Shown: positions 29,400 through 38,048 of the stretch, piece after piece | How positions within the stretch are numbered: position 1 is the stretch's first letter | Layout of the letters: each line of letters starts with the position of its first letter | Assembly: GCA_963921305.4 (NCBI GenBank) | Contig: CAWUEX030000002.1 | Coordinates: 2,542,001-2,606,000 of the forward strand | From: CAWUEX02 sp963921305 | GTDB taxonomy: Bacteria; Pseudomonadota; Alphaproteobacteria; Rhodospirillales; Rhodospirillaceae | DNA length: 64,000 nt | Reading direction: 5' to 3' | Made by a program: the position numbers and the translations under genes | The notes under the pieces: model-generated | Databases searched by the model: none | Told to the model about the DNA's origin: nothing | What the model saw: only the letters and a program-made list of their open reading frames with translations

Positions 29400-30008
29400 T
29401 CATGTTTTCACTATGTCTTGCCGCGCCACAGTTTTCCAGATGCGATACCCCTCTAGCATCGCCAGCGGCACAAACCGCGCCAGGGCGGGGCCTAGGTTAT
29501 TGTGGACGAAGATCCAGTGAACCAGGGTCGCCACTGCCGCAACATATATGAACGCGTGTAGTTTTTTCCAAGCCGGGCCGAGCAAGCGCATGGAATAGTC
29601 ATTCGACGTCATCGCAAGCGGAATGAAAATGAAGAAGGCCAGCCATCCGGTCCAGATACCCAGCGCCGTAAATTCACCCAGCATGGCCCGCAGACTGCCC
29701 ATGTCGATGACGTAGAGTAAGGTGTGAAACACCGCATAAATAAACGCGGCCACGCCGATATCGCGGCGTCGCTTCATCATCCACTTCCAGAACGCGGCCT
29801 GCGGAAACATCATCCTAAAGGGTGTGATCATCATGGCCAGGACCATGAATTGGGCCGCCGTTTCTCCGGACGGGGGAAGGACCAGCTCAGTCGTGGATTC
29901 ACCGTCCGGCCCGGTGGCGCCTGACAAAAGCGTATTGGTCATCCGCAAGCCGGGAAGCGCGAGGATGGTCCATATGAACAGTGGCGCATTAACGATGGTT
30001 TTGATCAC
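29400..30008 (-). CDS. Ferric-reductase-like transmembrane haem protein
   Basis: 202 residues, GTG start, about six hydrophobic helices. Paired histidines on successive helices suit haem b ligation: FIYAVFHTLLYV, then KKLHAFIYVAAVATLVHWIFVH. The RRRDIGVAAF segment before the first His helix and the WKKLH motif match the ferric-reductase-like/MsrQ superfamily. MsrQ partners a methionine sulfoxide reductase MsrP, but no msrP is present; the neighbour is instead the PepSY protein. Probable quinone- or flavin-linked electron transfer across the membrane. Confidence 0.75.
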   Translation of the reverse strand: MIKTIVNAPLFIWTILALPGLRMTNTLLSGATGPDGESTTELVLPPSGETAAQFMVLAMMITPFRMMFPQAAFWKWMMKRRRDIGVAAFIYAVFHTLLYVIDMGSLRAMLGEFTALGIWTGWLAFFIFIPLAMTSNDYSMRLLGPAWKKLHAFIYVAAVATLVHWIFVHNNLGPALARFVPLAMLEGYRIWKTVARQDIVKT

Positions 30009-30233
30009 CTGGCCCTTCCCTCGCGCGGTGGCTTAAGTGCGGAGGCCAGCCTACAGAGGAGCAGCGGCATTTGCTATTGCGGCATCTCTCAGCAACTCCG
30101 TCGATACTGGCTCCAGACTCACTGAAATTACTGAAATCACCGAAAGTTTTTGGCGATCAGAACTGTTGTGAGAGTTCCGCCGATGCTATCTGTTTGAGAT
30201 GTTGTTCTAAATCCGTACCGGAGACCTTTCCAC

Positions 30234-30983
30234 ATGAAAACTGCCTGGGACTACACGTCATTGGCGGATGCTTACCTTAAGCGCGCCGATTATGCCGATG
30301 CCGCTATCGATGCGATGTTATCGGTCGCTGGTATCGAGGAGGGGGACCCGGTTTGCGATGTCGGCGCTGGCGTCGCCCACTTAACCCTGATGCTTGCCCA
30401 TCGCGGGTATGACGTCGTTGCGGTAGAGCCGAATGATGCGATGCGTGAAAACGGGATCGCCAGGACGAAGAGTTTTGCCAATGTTCGCTGGTATGAAGGG
30501 ACCGGAGAAAGCACGGGGCAGCCGGCTTCGAGTTTCAGCCTTGTCACCTTTGGCAGTTCTTTCAATGTGTGTGATCGCCCCAAAGCGCTTTCTGAGGTTT
30601 CACGTATTGCGCAGCCAAAGGGCTGGTTTGCCTGCATGTGGAATCATCGGCGATTAGACGATCCGATTCAGCGCGATATCGAAGGAAAGATTAAGGAGCA
30701 AATACCCGAATACTCTTATGGCACGCGGCGCGAAGATCAAACCGCCATCATCAACGAAAGCTCACTATTTGGTCCCGTAATCCGTCTGGCGTCTGAGATC
30801 GTGCATGAGCAAAGTGTTGAGGAATGTGTTGAGGCGTGGCGTTCGCATGCAACGTTGCAGCGGCAAGCGCAGGATAAATTTGGCGCGGTCGTTGACTCTA
30901 TTGAAAAGTACCTTGGAGACCTGAATGTCGAGGCCATCAACGTGCCATACGAAACAAATATATGGCTGGCTCAACTGAAATAG
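30234..30983 (+). CDS. Class I SAM-dependent methyltransferase
   Basis: 249 residues; ATG preceded by GGAGAC at a workable distance. SAM-binding motif I is DPVCDVGAGVAHLTLML (about 38-54), motif II is VVAVEPNDAMR, and motif post-II LVTFGSSFNV. The AVEPNDAMR string recurs exactly in the methyltransferase of the phosphoramidate block (43946-44748), so the two are paralogs or share an acquired family. A 225-nt AT-rich region lies upstream. Substrate unknown; possible roles include small-molecule O- or N-methylation. Confidence 0.85.
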   Translation: MKTAWDYTSLADAYLKRADYADAAIDAMLSVAGIEEGDPVCDVGAGVAHLTLMLAHRGYDVVAVEPNDAMRENGIARTKSFANVRWYEGTGESTGQPASSFSLVTFGSSFNVCDRPKALSEVSRIAQPKGWFACMWNHRRLDDPIQRDIEGKIKEQIPEYSYGTRREDQTAIINESSLFGPVIRLASEIVHEQSVEECVEAWRSHATLQRQAQDKFGAVVDSIEKYLGDLNVEAINVPYETNIWLAQLK

Positions 30984-31114
30984 GGTGCTCTTAAAAGCGC
31001 ACCTACAGCAATGTCGGACGGTTATTGTTTGGCGCCGGCGAGCAAAGCGGTCTAATCGGGCCTTTTGTCTTCACTGGCTCACCACAATCGCTTTTGGTCT
31101 GGTAGACTGAACCA

Positions 31115-32578
31115 ATGAAGTTGTCTTACCTCAGTCCTTCCCGGCGCGATTTGATCAAGCATCTCGCGGCCGCAGGTGTCTTCGTCACTGGCGGCGCTAA
31201 AGCGCGTGGCCAGGACACGGCTGGCGGTCTTGGCGCCTTGCGCCGCGGAGAAGAGGGGTACGAGAACGCCCGCTTCAACATGACGTACAAGGCCAACGTA
31301 CCGGACCGGTTTCCTGACGTGATCGTCAAGGTCGAGTCAGAGGCCGACATCTACACGGCCTTGGCGTTTGCCCGCGCCAATGGCCTGCAAGTGGTCTGCA
31401 GAACTACCGGGCATAACTCGGCGGGTGCGGTGTTGCGCAACAGCGGACTCCTGCTCGACTTGTCTGCGCTTACCGGGGTGACCATCGATGCGGGTAACAG
31501 AACAGCGACGGTGCGCGCCGCCACGACGCTGCAGGAGCTGGTCCGGGCCCTCAATCGCGAAGGTCTGGATTTCCCTATCGGCACCTGCGACAGCGTCGCC
31601 GTCGGCGGATACCTGATGGGCGGCGGCTTTGGCCGGAATGACAATCACTATTGCCAGGGGCCGTCCTGTTACGCCTTAAAGAGCGCTGAGGTTATTCTCG
31701 CGGATGGCCGCAAAGTCACCGCCACTGAAGATGAAAACTCAGACATATTGTGGACGCTGCGCGGCTGTGGCCCCGGCTTTTACGGCGTTGTCGTCAGCTA
31801 CACCATTGCCGTGTTCGAACCGACGACCGCACTTGTAATGCGGAGCTATACTCACGCGGTCAAAGACCTGCCGATGGTGCGCGCGTTTGCCGAACGGGCA
31901 TCGCGGCGCTTGGATGATCGCATCGCCCTAAACATCGGGTTTTCACACGATGCTGACGGAGCGCAGACGGTGGTCACGACAATTACGGCCGCGTCAACTG
32001 CCGTGCAAAACCCACACGACGAAGCCCGTGGCTTGATCGACGCCTGCGCAAGCAACGGTCTTTCAGAAAATGCGATTGAAGTTGGCGCCGACACTTCGGT
32101 GGACCTCGACGCCGACCTGTATCATTTCGAGAAACATATGAGCACCAACACCGATAACTTCTATGTCGACACGTTGGAAACTCTTGACGTGATGCGGGAG
32201 TTACATCGCCAGATGCCCCGGGCGGAGGGGGCGCGGATTACGCTGAGTTGCACGGTCAACAAGTTCCGGCATCCCATGCAGGACTCGGCCTGTTTTACGT
32301 CAGCCGCACCGCATATGATTTTGCACCACGTCACCTGGGACGCGGGTGAATTGGCTGACCGTGCCGGGTTCGAAAAGGCGGCCCATGATTGGATGGGTCT
32401 GTTCAATGACCTGCTTGCGCCCTATGGCAAGGGCCACTTCATCAACCAGGCGGATAATCAGCGGTATCCAGAGCGCATTCCAGCGTCATTCTCCCCGGAC
32501 ACCTGGAGCAAGCTGAAAGCCCTACGCGCGAAGTATGACCCGGACAATCTGTTCTTTACCTACCTCGGGCAGGCTTAG
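31115..32578 (+). CDS. Tat-exported BBE-like FAD-linked oxidase
   Basis: 487 residues. Twin-arginine signal SRRDLIKHLAAAGVFVTGG at the N-terminus. FAD-binding PCMH domain (about 60-230): RTTGHNSAGAVLRNSG gives the His for an 8-alpha covalent flavin link and IGTCDSVAVGGYLMGGGFG the Cys for a second link, the bicovalent arrangement of berberine-bridge-type oxidases. C-terminal berberine-like segment FSPDTWSKLKALRAKYDPDN. Such enzymes oxidise sugars, alcohols or alkaloid-like substrates using O2. Export with flavin already bound fits Tat. Converges with the peptide-binding protein gene. Confidence 0.85.
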   Translation: MKLSYLSPSRRDLIKHLAAAGVFVTGGAKARGQDTAGGLGALRRGEEGYENARFNMTYKANVPDRFPDVIVKVESEADIYTALAFARANGLQVVCRTTGHNSAGAVLRNSGLLLDLSALTGVTIDAGNRTATVRAATTLQELVRALNREGLDFPIGTCDSVAVGGYLMGGGFGRNDNHYCQGPSCYALKSAEVILADGRKVTATEDENSDILWTLRGCGPGFYGVVVSYTIAVFEPTTALVMRSYTHAVKDLPMVRAFAERASRRLDDRIALNIGFSHDADGAQTVVTTITAASTAVQNPHDEARGLIDACASNGLSENAIEVGADTSVDLDADLYHFEKHMSTNTDNFYVDTLETLDVMRELHRQMPRAEGARITLSCTVNKFRHPMQDSACFTSAAPHMILHHVTWDAGELADRAGFEKAAHDWMGLFNDLLAPYGKGHFINQADNQRYPERIPASFSPDTWSKLKALRAKYDPDNLFFTYLGQA

Positions 32579-32629
32579 TCCGCATGGACGCGCGCGCCCT
32601 GCGCCATTGCCAAAGGTGCTGGCGGTGTT

Positions 32630-34162
32630 TTAGGGGTCCAAGCGAACGCGTTCGTACAGGACGAACGATCCATGTGTTTCGTAGTTCTCAACCCGCGCCT
32701 GGAGGCCGGTGAAGGTGGCCGACTCATAGAGAAAGAGTCCATGTGCCGTGTCATGGGCGTACGTCATTAAGTCGCGCACCATTTTCGTTCTGCGGTCGAG
32801 AGACGGTTCCGCCATCGCCGCCTCGATGTCCGGCACAATCGACTCGTCGCAGTACCACGTGTTTGGCCGCAGGCACGAGCCGCCACGCATGGTTTCAAGC
32901 GCATCCATTGTTGGGGTGAAATATCCTGCCGGAAACGCCGACCCACCCCAGTCCCCGTCCTGGAAGTGTTTCAAATAAAGGGGACGGGGAATTGGCTGCA
33001 ACGTCATCGAGATGCCGACCTGGGACAAATCAGAGGCAACCTGTTGGATGACCCGCTGGCTTAGCGCGGAGTCGACATTGACCTCCGCGACAAAGCTGAA
33101 CCCGTCTCCATAGCCGGCCTGTTCCAGCAAACGCCTGGCGCGGTCTGGGTCGTAGGGATACGGCGCGAGATCCGCGTTGAAGCCGACGGCCATACGCGGT
33201 GCGGGCTGGGTTGCGGGCTCGGTGGCGCCGTTAAAGAAGACATCAATGATAAGCTGCTTGTTGACCGCGTAATTCATGGCCCGGCGTAAATCTACGTTCT
33301 GGAGCCGCGGATCGCCGACGGTATTAAACATCAGCGCCATTGCCGCCGGTGTCCGGTTGCGGCGCACCTTTGCCCCCGCCGCCTCGATTTCGCCGAAGGA
33401 ATCCGTATCGACGCTCATGATGACGTCGAACTGATCGGTGAAAAGCCCGGTCAGGCGGGCGATCGGGTCACGCACGGCATCGAACTGTATGGCGTTTACA
33501 TTTGGGGGTCTCCACGAGTCCGGGCGCGCGGCCAGTGTCACTCTAGTGGTCCCCCAGTCTTCAACGACAAAGGGCCCGGTGCCGATCGGGGCTTCGCCAA
33601 ACCCAACGCGCCCCAAGTCGCGCCAGGCGTTCGGTTCAGGCAGGCGCATGGCTTGAAGGGCATAGGGCAGCAGCGGAAAAGGCTCCGAGGTGACGAATCT
33701 GACGGTATGAGAGTCTATTGCCTCTGCTGTCTCCAATTTGGCGAACAATCCGGCGACCGCGTCGATTTGCCCCACGTCGCTTGTCAGATAATTGACCGCG
33801 GTAATGACGGCAGACGCGTCGAATGGAACGCCGTTGGAGTAGGTCACATCGTCGCGCAAACGGAACACCCAGGACGTATCGCTTTCTTGCTCCCATGACG
33901 TGGCGAGCCAAGGCAGCAGCTCCCCTTTATCCGAGACTAAGGTCAGCGGATCAAACAGAGCCGACCAAACGTTCAGGTAGTCAATGTTCTCGGCGTGTGG
34001 GTTTCCCTTGGTCGGCGGCGCGGCCATCAGCGCAACGCGCAGCGTCCCCTCGGCGCTGGCAGACACGCTCGAGACTACGAAGAGGGCCGCCAATGCAAAC
34101 GCCCGCCATGTGCATGGAATTCGGGTGCGGTCCAGGTTCAGTATACGCTGAGTGAATGGCAT
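32630..34162 (-). CDS. Solute-binding protein family 5 (peptide/opine-type ABC transporter)
   Basis: 510 residues from ATG 34162 (MPFTQRILNL); an earlier in-frame start at 34210 would overlap the upstream methyltransferase. Sec signal about residues 18-40 (FALAALFVVSSVSASA). Family 5 features: WSALFDPLTLVSDKGEL, LATSWEQESDTSWVFRLRDD, GTGPFVVEDW, AMNYAVNKQLII and YPYDPDRARRLLEQAGY. No permease or ATPase genes are adjacent, so it is an orphan. It resembles the second orphan at 61316-62836. Codons 7-23 carry one copy of a 48-bp direct repeat (34095-34142). Confidence 0.88.
   Translation of the reverse strand: MPFTQRILNLDRTRIPCTWRAFALAALFVVSSVSASAEGTLRVALMAAPPTKGNPHAENIDYLNVWSALFDPLTLVSDKGELLPWLATSWEQESDTSWVFRLRDDVTYSNGVPFDASAVITAVNYLTSDVGQIDAVAGLFAKLETAEAIDSHTVRFVTSEPFPLLPYALQAMRLPEPNAWRDLGRVGFGEAPIGTGPFVVEDWGTTRVTLAARPDSWRPPNVNAIQFDAVRDPIARLTGLFTDQFDVIMSVDTDSFGEIEAAGAKVRRNRTPAAMALMFNTVGDPRLQNVDLRRAMNYAVNKQLIIDVFFNGATEPATQPAPRMAVGFNADLAPYPYDPDRARRLLEQAGYGDGFSFVAEVNVDSALSQRVIQQVASDLSQVGISMTLQPIPRPLYLKHFQDGDWGGSAFPAGYFTPTMDALETMRGGSCLRPNTWYCDESIVPDIEAAMAEPSLDRRTKMVRDLMTYAHDTAHGLFLYESATFTGLQARVENYETHGSFVLYERVRLDP
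34095..34142 (+). repeat. Direct repeat copy 1, within the 5' end of the peptide-binding protein gene
   Basis: 48-bp imperfect repeat with 44 of 48 positions identical to 35167-35214, same orientation, 1072 nt apart. This copy is in frame in the signal-peptide coding region of the solute-binding protein, so it is the parental copy. The two copies bracket the methyltransferase gene 34191-35144. Confidence 0.9.
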
Positions 34163-34190
34163 TTGTGCCCGGGCCTTCCCCGATAAATGG

Positions 34191-35144
34191 TCAATCGTGA
34201 TACTTGTCATATTGAAGTTCTGGTCGGAACCCGTATCCGAACATGTCGATCATGTCAGAGATTGCGGGTGTGAACTGGGTCGATTGATTCTGCAAGGCGA
34301 TCGCGTTGGCAACGCATAACTGCGCATCCTTATAGCGGCCTAGCTCCCAAAAGTACGGTAGCTTTGATAGATAAAGCCGGGGTAGGAATGCCCGCGGTCG
34401 ATCGATTTCTATCGATTGTAGTGTCGTGATCGCCCGGTCAATTACGCTAGGAATAAAGCTCGACTGCATTCTTTCGTCGACTTGATTCATGTGATCCACG
34501 GTGATCGGTGCTATGACCTCGGCCACGAGTGCGGACGCCGCGCTTCTGACGGGCTGGATCAATCTCAGTTCCACCATGTGTTGTACCGCGGCGATAACCG
34601 AGCCTGACCAATGGAAAAAATAGTCCTGGAAGACGAGCTTGCCCCCTGTCTTTAAGCGCGGGAAAAACTCGAACATCAAGGCTCTGAACTCCCGGTAGAA
34701 CTTCGGTGCGTCGATGTGCATCATCGAGATTTGATCAACGAGGCACCGCGCTTCAGTGATGTCAGTCTGATTTACATGCAAAGATCCATTCGAGATAAAG
34801 GGCGCTAGGTTCTTCTCAAATACCTTTCTAAAAACAACATCATCCCCGATGTGCTCAAGAAGGGCCGCTGAGTTGCTTTGTTCTGCATGCGTGTAGACGT
34901 AATTTGCGAAGTCGCTGTCAGCGCGCGTGCGGTAACTGTCATATACATGCATGAGCGGAAAATTGGCGTTGCCTGTATTTGCCTCCGTCAGCCCAGACAT
35001 TATGCATGCGGTGCTCAATCCAAAGTATGTGCCAAATTCTATGACCGGGCCGGATTCTGCGACATCAATGGATCTCGCCAGCTCGATCAAGGTCGTGCGC
35101 TCAATCGCTTCGACCATGCCTGGTATCTTGTCAATTTCTGTCAT
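34191..35144 (-). CDS. TylF/class I SAM methyltransferase-like protein
   Basis: 317 residues. SAM-binding motif SGPVIEFGTYFGLSTACI (about 31-48) and a metal/active-site Asp region HIDAPKFYREFRALMF followed by GGKLVFQDYFF resemble the macrocin-O-methyltransferase (TylF)/Methyltransf_24 group that modifies sugars and polyketides. A C-terminal extension (about 230-317) has no recognisable domain. The start is supported by GAGAGAAGA just upstream. It is bracketed by 48-bp direct repeats and lies between the PhyH gene and the solute-binding gene, 29 nt before the latter. It looks like a later insertion. Confidence 0.8.
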   Translation of the reverse strand: MTEIDKIPGMVEAIERTTLIELARSIDVAESGPVIEFGTYFGLSTACIMSGLTEANTGNANFPLMHVYDSYRTRADSDFANYVYTHAEQSNSAALLEHIGDDVVFRKVFEKNLAPFISNGSLHVNQTDITEARCLVDQISMMHIDAPKFYREFRALMFEFFPRLKTGGKLVFQDYFFHWSGSVIAAVQHMVELRLIQPVRSAASALVAEVIAPITVDHMNQVDERMQSSFIPSVIDRAITTLQSIEIDRPRAFLPRLYLSKLPYFWELGRYKDAQLCVANAIALQNQSTQFTPAISDMIDMFGYGFRPELQYDKYHD

Positions 35145-35166
35145 TCTTCTCTCGGTAACGCCACTC

Positions 35167-35214
35167 GCAAACGCCCGCTATGTGCATGGAATTCTGGAGC
35201 GGTCCATGTTCAGT
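35167..35214 (+). repeat. Direct repeat copy 2, non-coding remnant
   Basis: Second copy of the 48-bp repeat (four mismatches to 34095-34142), located between the stop of the PhyH gene (35210) and the start of the methyltransferase (35144). Here it does not encode part of an intact gene; it is a stray piece of the solute-binding protein 5' end, and its first bases overlap the PhyH stop codon. Confidence 0.88.
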
Positions 35215-36076
35215 GCTTGGCCCAGATGATCGGGTATTGATTATCGGGCGGCGCATCGCCCTCCTTGAGCAGATTACGGTCCGTGATGTGATCTGTCGGC
35301 GACAACGCATTCGGTGCCCACTTTACGTCGTCGCCCATCCAGCGCGAGGAGAAGCCAATGCGCATATGGCCCTCGCTTTTCTTCGGCAAAGACGCATGAA
35401 GCGTGTAGGGGTGAATGAGCAAGGCGTCTCCGGCTTTGCAGAGCCAGGTGCGCCATTCCGCCCCTTCAGACTCAATACGCGCAGGGATCTCGGACCGTTC
35501 GGCGTACCCAGGCGGAAGGGTGGTGTCCAATGACGATGTTGGCGGGCGGTACATGGTATCTTGCCATTTGTGAGACCCAATAACGGTTTGCAGCGGCGCG
35601 TCGTCTTCGCCGACATCACGCAGCGGAATCCAAAGGGACGGTACCTGGGAGCCCTTGAAGCAGTAGACCGCGATATCATGATGAACTGGTGTTGCTGTAT
35701 CTGAGTCCGCATTCCATTTGATGAAGGTCGTATCCATCAGATACCGCAACGTCGATGACCCGGTCAGCGTGGCGACCAGCTCCGCCGCACAGGACTCTTT
35801 CTGCCAGGCATTGAAGTCTGGGTCGTAAGCGACGGCTTGATTGAACGCCATGCGTCCCTCGTAACGGGCGTTGACGATAACCCGCTCGGTACTGCCGTCA
35901 GCATATCCGTTTTCAGCAGTGGTTTTGCCGGCCTTGAACTCATCTATGATTCGTTCGGAGGCAGCCAGCAGGCGATCGCACCAATAGCCAGAGAACGCAC
36001 CGGGGACGTGCACGCAGCCATCGCGCGCATAGGCGTCGACGAAGTCCTGAGAGATCTCAATGCGGTCCACGTGCAC
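35210..36076 (-). CDS. Phytanoyl-CoA dioxygenase (PhyH) family oxygenase
   Basis: 288 residues, GTG start (a second GTG lies 6 nt in). Fe(II)/2-oxoglutarate-dependent oxygenase: metal ligands in TPVHHDIAVYCF (H-x-D) and LIHPYTLHASLPKKSEGHMR (distal His and 2-oxoglutarate-binding Arg). The PLQTVIGSHKW segment is the usual GSH-type motif of the family. Bacterial members hydroxylate or desaturate varied small molecules. First gene of a leftward group with the methyltransferase and solute-binding protein. Divergent from the SUMF1-like operon. Confidence 0.87.
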   Translation of the reverse strand: MHVDRIEISQDFVDAYARDGCVHVPGAFSGYWCDRLLAASERIIDEFKAGKTTAENGYADGSTERVIVNARYEGRMAFNQAVAYDPDFNAWQKESCAAELVATLTGSSTLRYLMDTTFIKWNADSDTATPVHHDIAVYCFKGSQVPSLWIPLRDVGEDDAPLQTVIGSHKWQDTMYRPPTSSLDTTLPPGYAERSEIPARIESEGAEWRTWLCKAGDALLIHPYTLHASLPKKSEGHMRIGFSSRWMGDDVKWAPNALSPTDHITDRNLLKEGDAPPDNQYPIIWAKH

Positions 36077-36265
36077 CTCATCTGGCTCGCGGTGATTAAC
36101 CGGCGTTGTGGAAAAACTCGTGTCGAGTATGCGCTATGTGCTCCCGCGTACGCTACCCAAGACTTATCACCGGCAGATCACGGCGCCCCCTGCAAAGCAC
36201 CCATAAATCGTATTAGAGTACCGGCTTGGTGAGGCCAGTTCGTTTCTCTTGCGATGGAGGGCACA

Positions 36266-37186
36266 ATGACCCGAGCCTGTTTTTCAGTGTGTGCGGTCTT
36301 GATCCTGATTTGCGCGTCGGCCAGCGCGCAAGACACCGCATACTTCCGGGATTGCGAAGGCTGCCCGGAGATGGCGGTGATTCCGCCCGGCTCCTTCCTC
36401 ATGGGCTCGCCTCCGGACGAGGCGGACCGGGAGGAAAACGAAGGACCGCAGCGCGAGGTCACCATTGCGCAGTCGTTTGCCCTGGCGCGCACGGAGGTTA
36501 CCGTGGGGCAATACGCCGCTTTCGTTAACGCCACCGGGTACGAGGCGGCGGATCAATGCCCCAATTCCGTTGCGCAACGCCTACTGGGAGCCGAGCCTGC
36601 GATCGGCAATTGGCGGCAGCATTTTTATCCCCTGACGGATGACCACCCGGTCGCCTGCGTCACCCGCACGGATGCCCTCGCATACATCGACTGGCTGTCG
36701 CAACAGGCTGGAACGCCCTACCGTTTGCCCAGTGAGGCGGAGTGGGAGTACGCGGCCCGCGAAGGCGGGGCGGCCCCGGCCGGCACGGCGGAGACGCTGT
36801 GTCGGCGCGCCAATACCGCGGACGAGGCGATTACGCGAGATGCAACCAATTGGGAGTTTCCCTACACGCCTTGCGATGACGGCTTCGGCATGACGGCGGC
36901 GCCGGTTGGGTCCTATGACGCCAATGCCTTCGGATTGTTCGATATGGCGGGCAATGTGTGGGAGTTTACCCAGGACTGTTACGCCGAACGCTATCCGGAC
37001 TCACCGACTGACGGAAGCGCCTATGAGTCCGAAGAGTGTCCCCGGCGCACAGTCCGCGGTGGCGGCTGGATCAATGGGCCCGGCACGCAAGGCGGAGACG
37101 GGGAACATCGTCCCGCCAACCGCGGCCGCAACAGCCCCGGTATGCAGTTCGACAACATGGGCTTTCGCGTCGCCAGGGATTTATGA
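36266..37186 (+). CDS. Exported SUMF1/formylglycine-generating-enzyme-like protein
   Basis: 306 residues from ATG 36266 (MTRACFSVCAVLILICASASA, a Sec signal). SUMF1-fold motifs: MAVIPPGSFLMGSPPDEADR, ALARTEVTVGQYAAFV, YRLPSEAEWEYAAR, GLFDMAGNVWEFTQD and RRTVRGGGW. The active-site Cys pair of true formylglycine-generating enzymes is absent after RGGGW, so it is unlikely to modify sulfatases and no sulfatase gene is nearby. Related proteins include PvdO-type and other periplasmic tailoring enzymes. First of three closely spaced genes with the nitrilase and sulfotransferase. Confidence 0.85.
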   Translation: MTRACFSVCAVLILICASASAQDTAYFRDCEGCPEMAVIPPGSFLMGSPPDEADREENEGPQREVTIAQSFALARTEVTVGQYAAFVNATGYEAADQCPNSVAQRLLGAEPAIGNWRQHFYPLTDDHPVACVTRTDALAYIDWLSQQAGTPYRLPSEAEWEYAAREGGAAPAGTAETLCRRANTADEAITRDATNWEFPYTPCDDGFGMTAAPVGSYDANAFGLFDMAGNVWEFTQDCYAERYPDSPTDGSAYESEECPRRTVRGGGWINGPGTQGGDGEHRPANRGRNSPGMQFDNMGFRVARDL

Positions 37187-37205
37187 ATATAAGTCCGCGA
37201 TCACT

Positions 37206-38033
37206 ATGAAAATTGCAGTCGCCCAAAGTCAGATCTCTGATGATGTCTCCGCGAACGGACATGGCATTCGCGCGCTGATGCAAGATGCGGCGGCGGATGG
37301 ATGCCGCCTGATCCATTTTCCGGAAGGCGCGGTATCAGGTTATGTGGAAGCCCAGATTCAGTCCTGGGATGACGTGGATTGGGCAATCATTGCCCATGAG
37401 CTCAATTCTATCGCGGACCTGGCTGGCGACCTTGGGCTGTGGGTCGTGGCCGGCAGCAACCACCTGCTAACCCCGCCGAACCGTCCGCACAACAGCCTGT
37501 ACGTGATCTCCAATCAGGGCGAAATCGCTTGCCGCTACGATAAGCGGCTCTGCTCCAACAACGAAACCTTGAACTGGTATAGCCCGGGAACGGAGCCCGT
37601 CTGTTTTGAGGTCGATGATTTTCGCTTTGGCTGCCTGCTGTGTATTGAAATTCAGTTTCCCGAGTTGTTCATGTCCTATGAGCAACTCGGTGTGGAATGC
37701 TTGCTGTTGTCGGCCTATTCCGACGACTCTCAATTCGCGATGCTGGCGCAGGCGCATGCAGCGCTGAATTGCTATTGGCTGTCTCTGTCGGTCCCGGCGG
37801 GTGGCGGAGAGGCATTGGCGTCGCAGATCATCGGGCCCAATGGAGAGGTGCTTGCAAAGACCACAGCAAATGGAGAGGCATCAATCTCCGTGTGCGAACT
37901 GAACCGGCGCGACCCGCGCTTCGATGTTGCACTAAGCAAAGCCCGGCCATGGCGCAGGCAAGCGCGTCTCGGAGAGATATACGAGGCGCGCCGGGTCGTG
38001 GGGCCACGAAGCCTAGACAGAACGGCACCGTAA
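37206..38033 (+). CDS. Carbon-nitrogen hydrolase (nitrilase superfamily)
   Basis: 275 residues from ATG 37206 (MKIAVAQSQISDDVSANG). The Glu-Lys-Cys triad is visible: Glu in FPEGAVSGY, Lys in CRYDKRLC, Cys in FGCLLCIEIQFPEL. These enzymes hydrolyse or form amide or nitrile C-N bonds. Start lies 19 nt after the SUMF1-like stop; the longer upstream open frame runs inside that gene and is a shadow. Cotranscribed with the sulfotransferase 15 nt downstream. Substrate unknown. Confidence 0.87.
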   Translation: MKIAVAQSQISDDVSANGHGIRALMQDAAADGCRLIHFPEGAVSGYVEAQIQSWDDVDWAIIAHELNSIADLAGDLGLWVVAGSNHLLTPPNRPHNSLYVISNQGEIACRYDKRLCSNNETLNWYSPGTEPVCFEVDDFRFGCLLCIEIQFPELFMSYEQLGVECLLLSAYSDDSQFAMLAQAHAALNCYWLSLSVPAGGGEALASQIIGPNGEVLAKTTANGEASISVCELNRRDPRFDVALSKARPWRRQARLGEIYEARRVVGPRSLDRTAP

Positions 38034-38048
38034 AGGGTCGCACATCAC

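Noticed and set aside
36266..37186. Assignment as a true formylglycine-generating enzyme
   Set aside because: The catalytic Cys pair after the RGGGW segment is missing and no sulfatase is encoded nearby.
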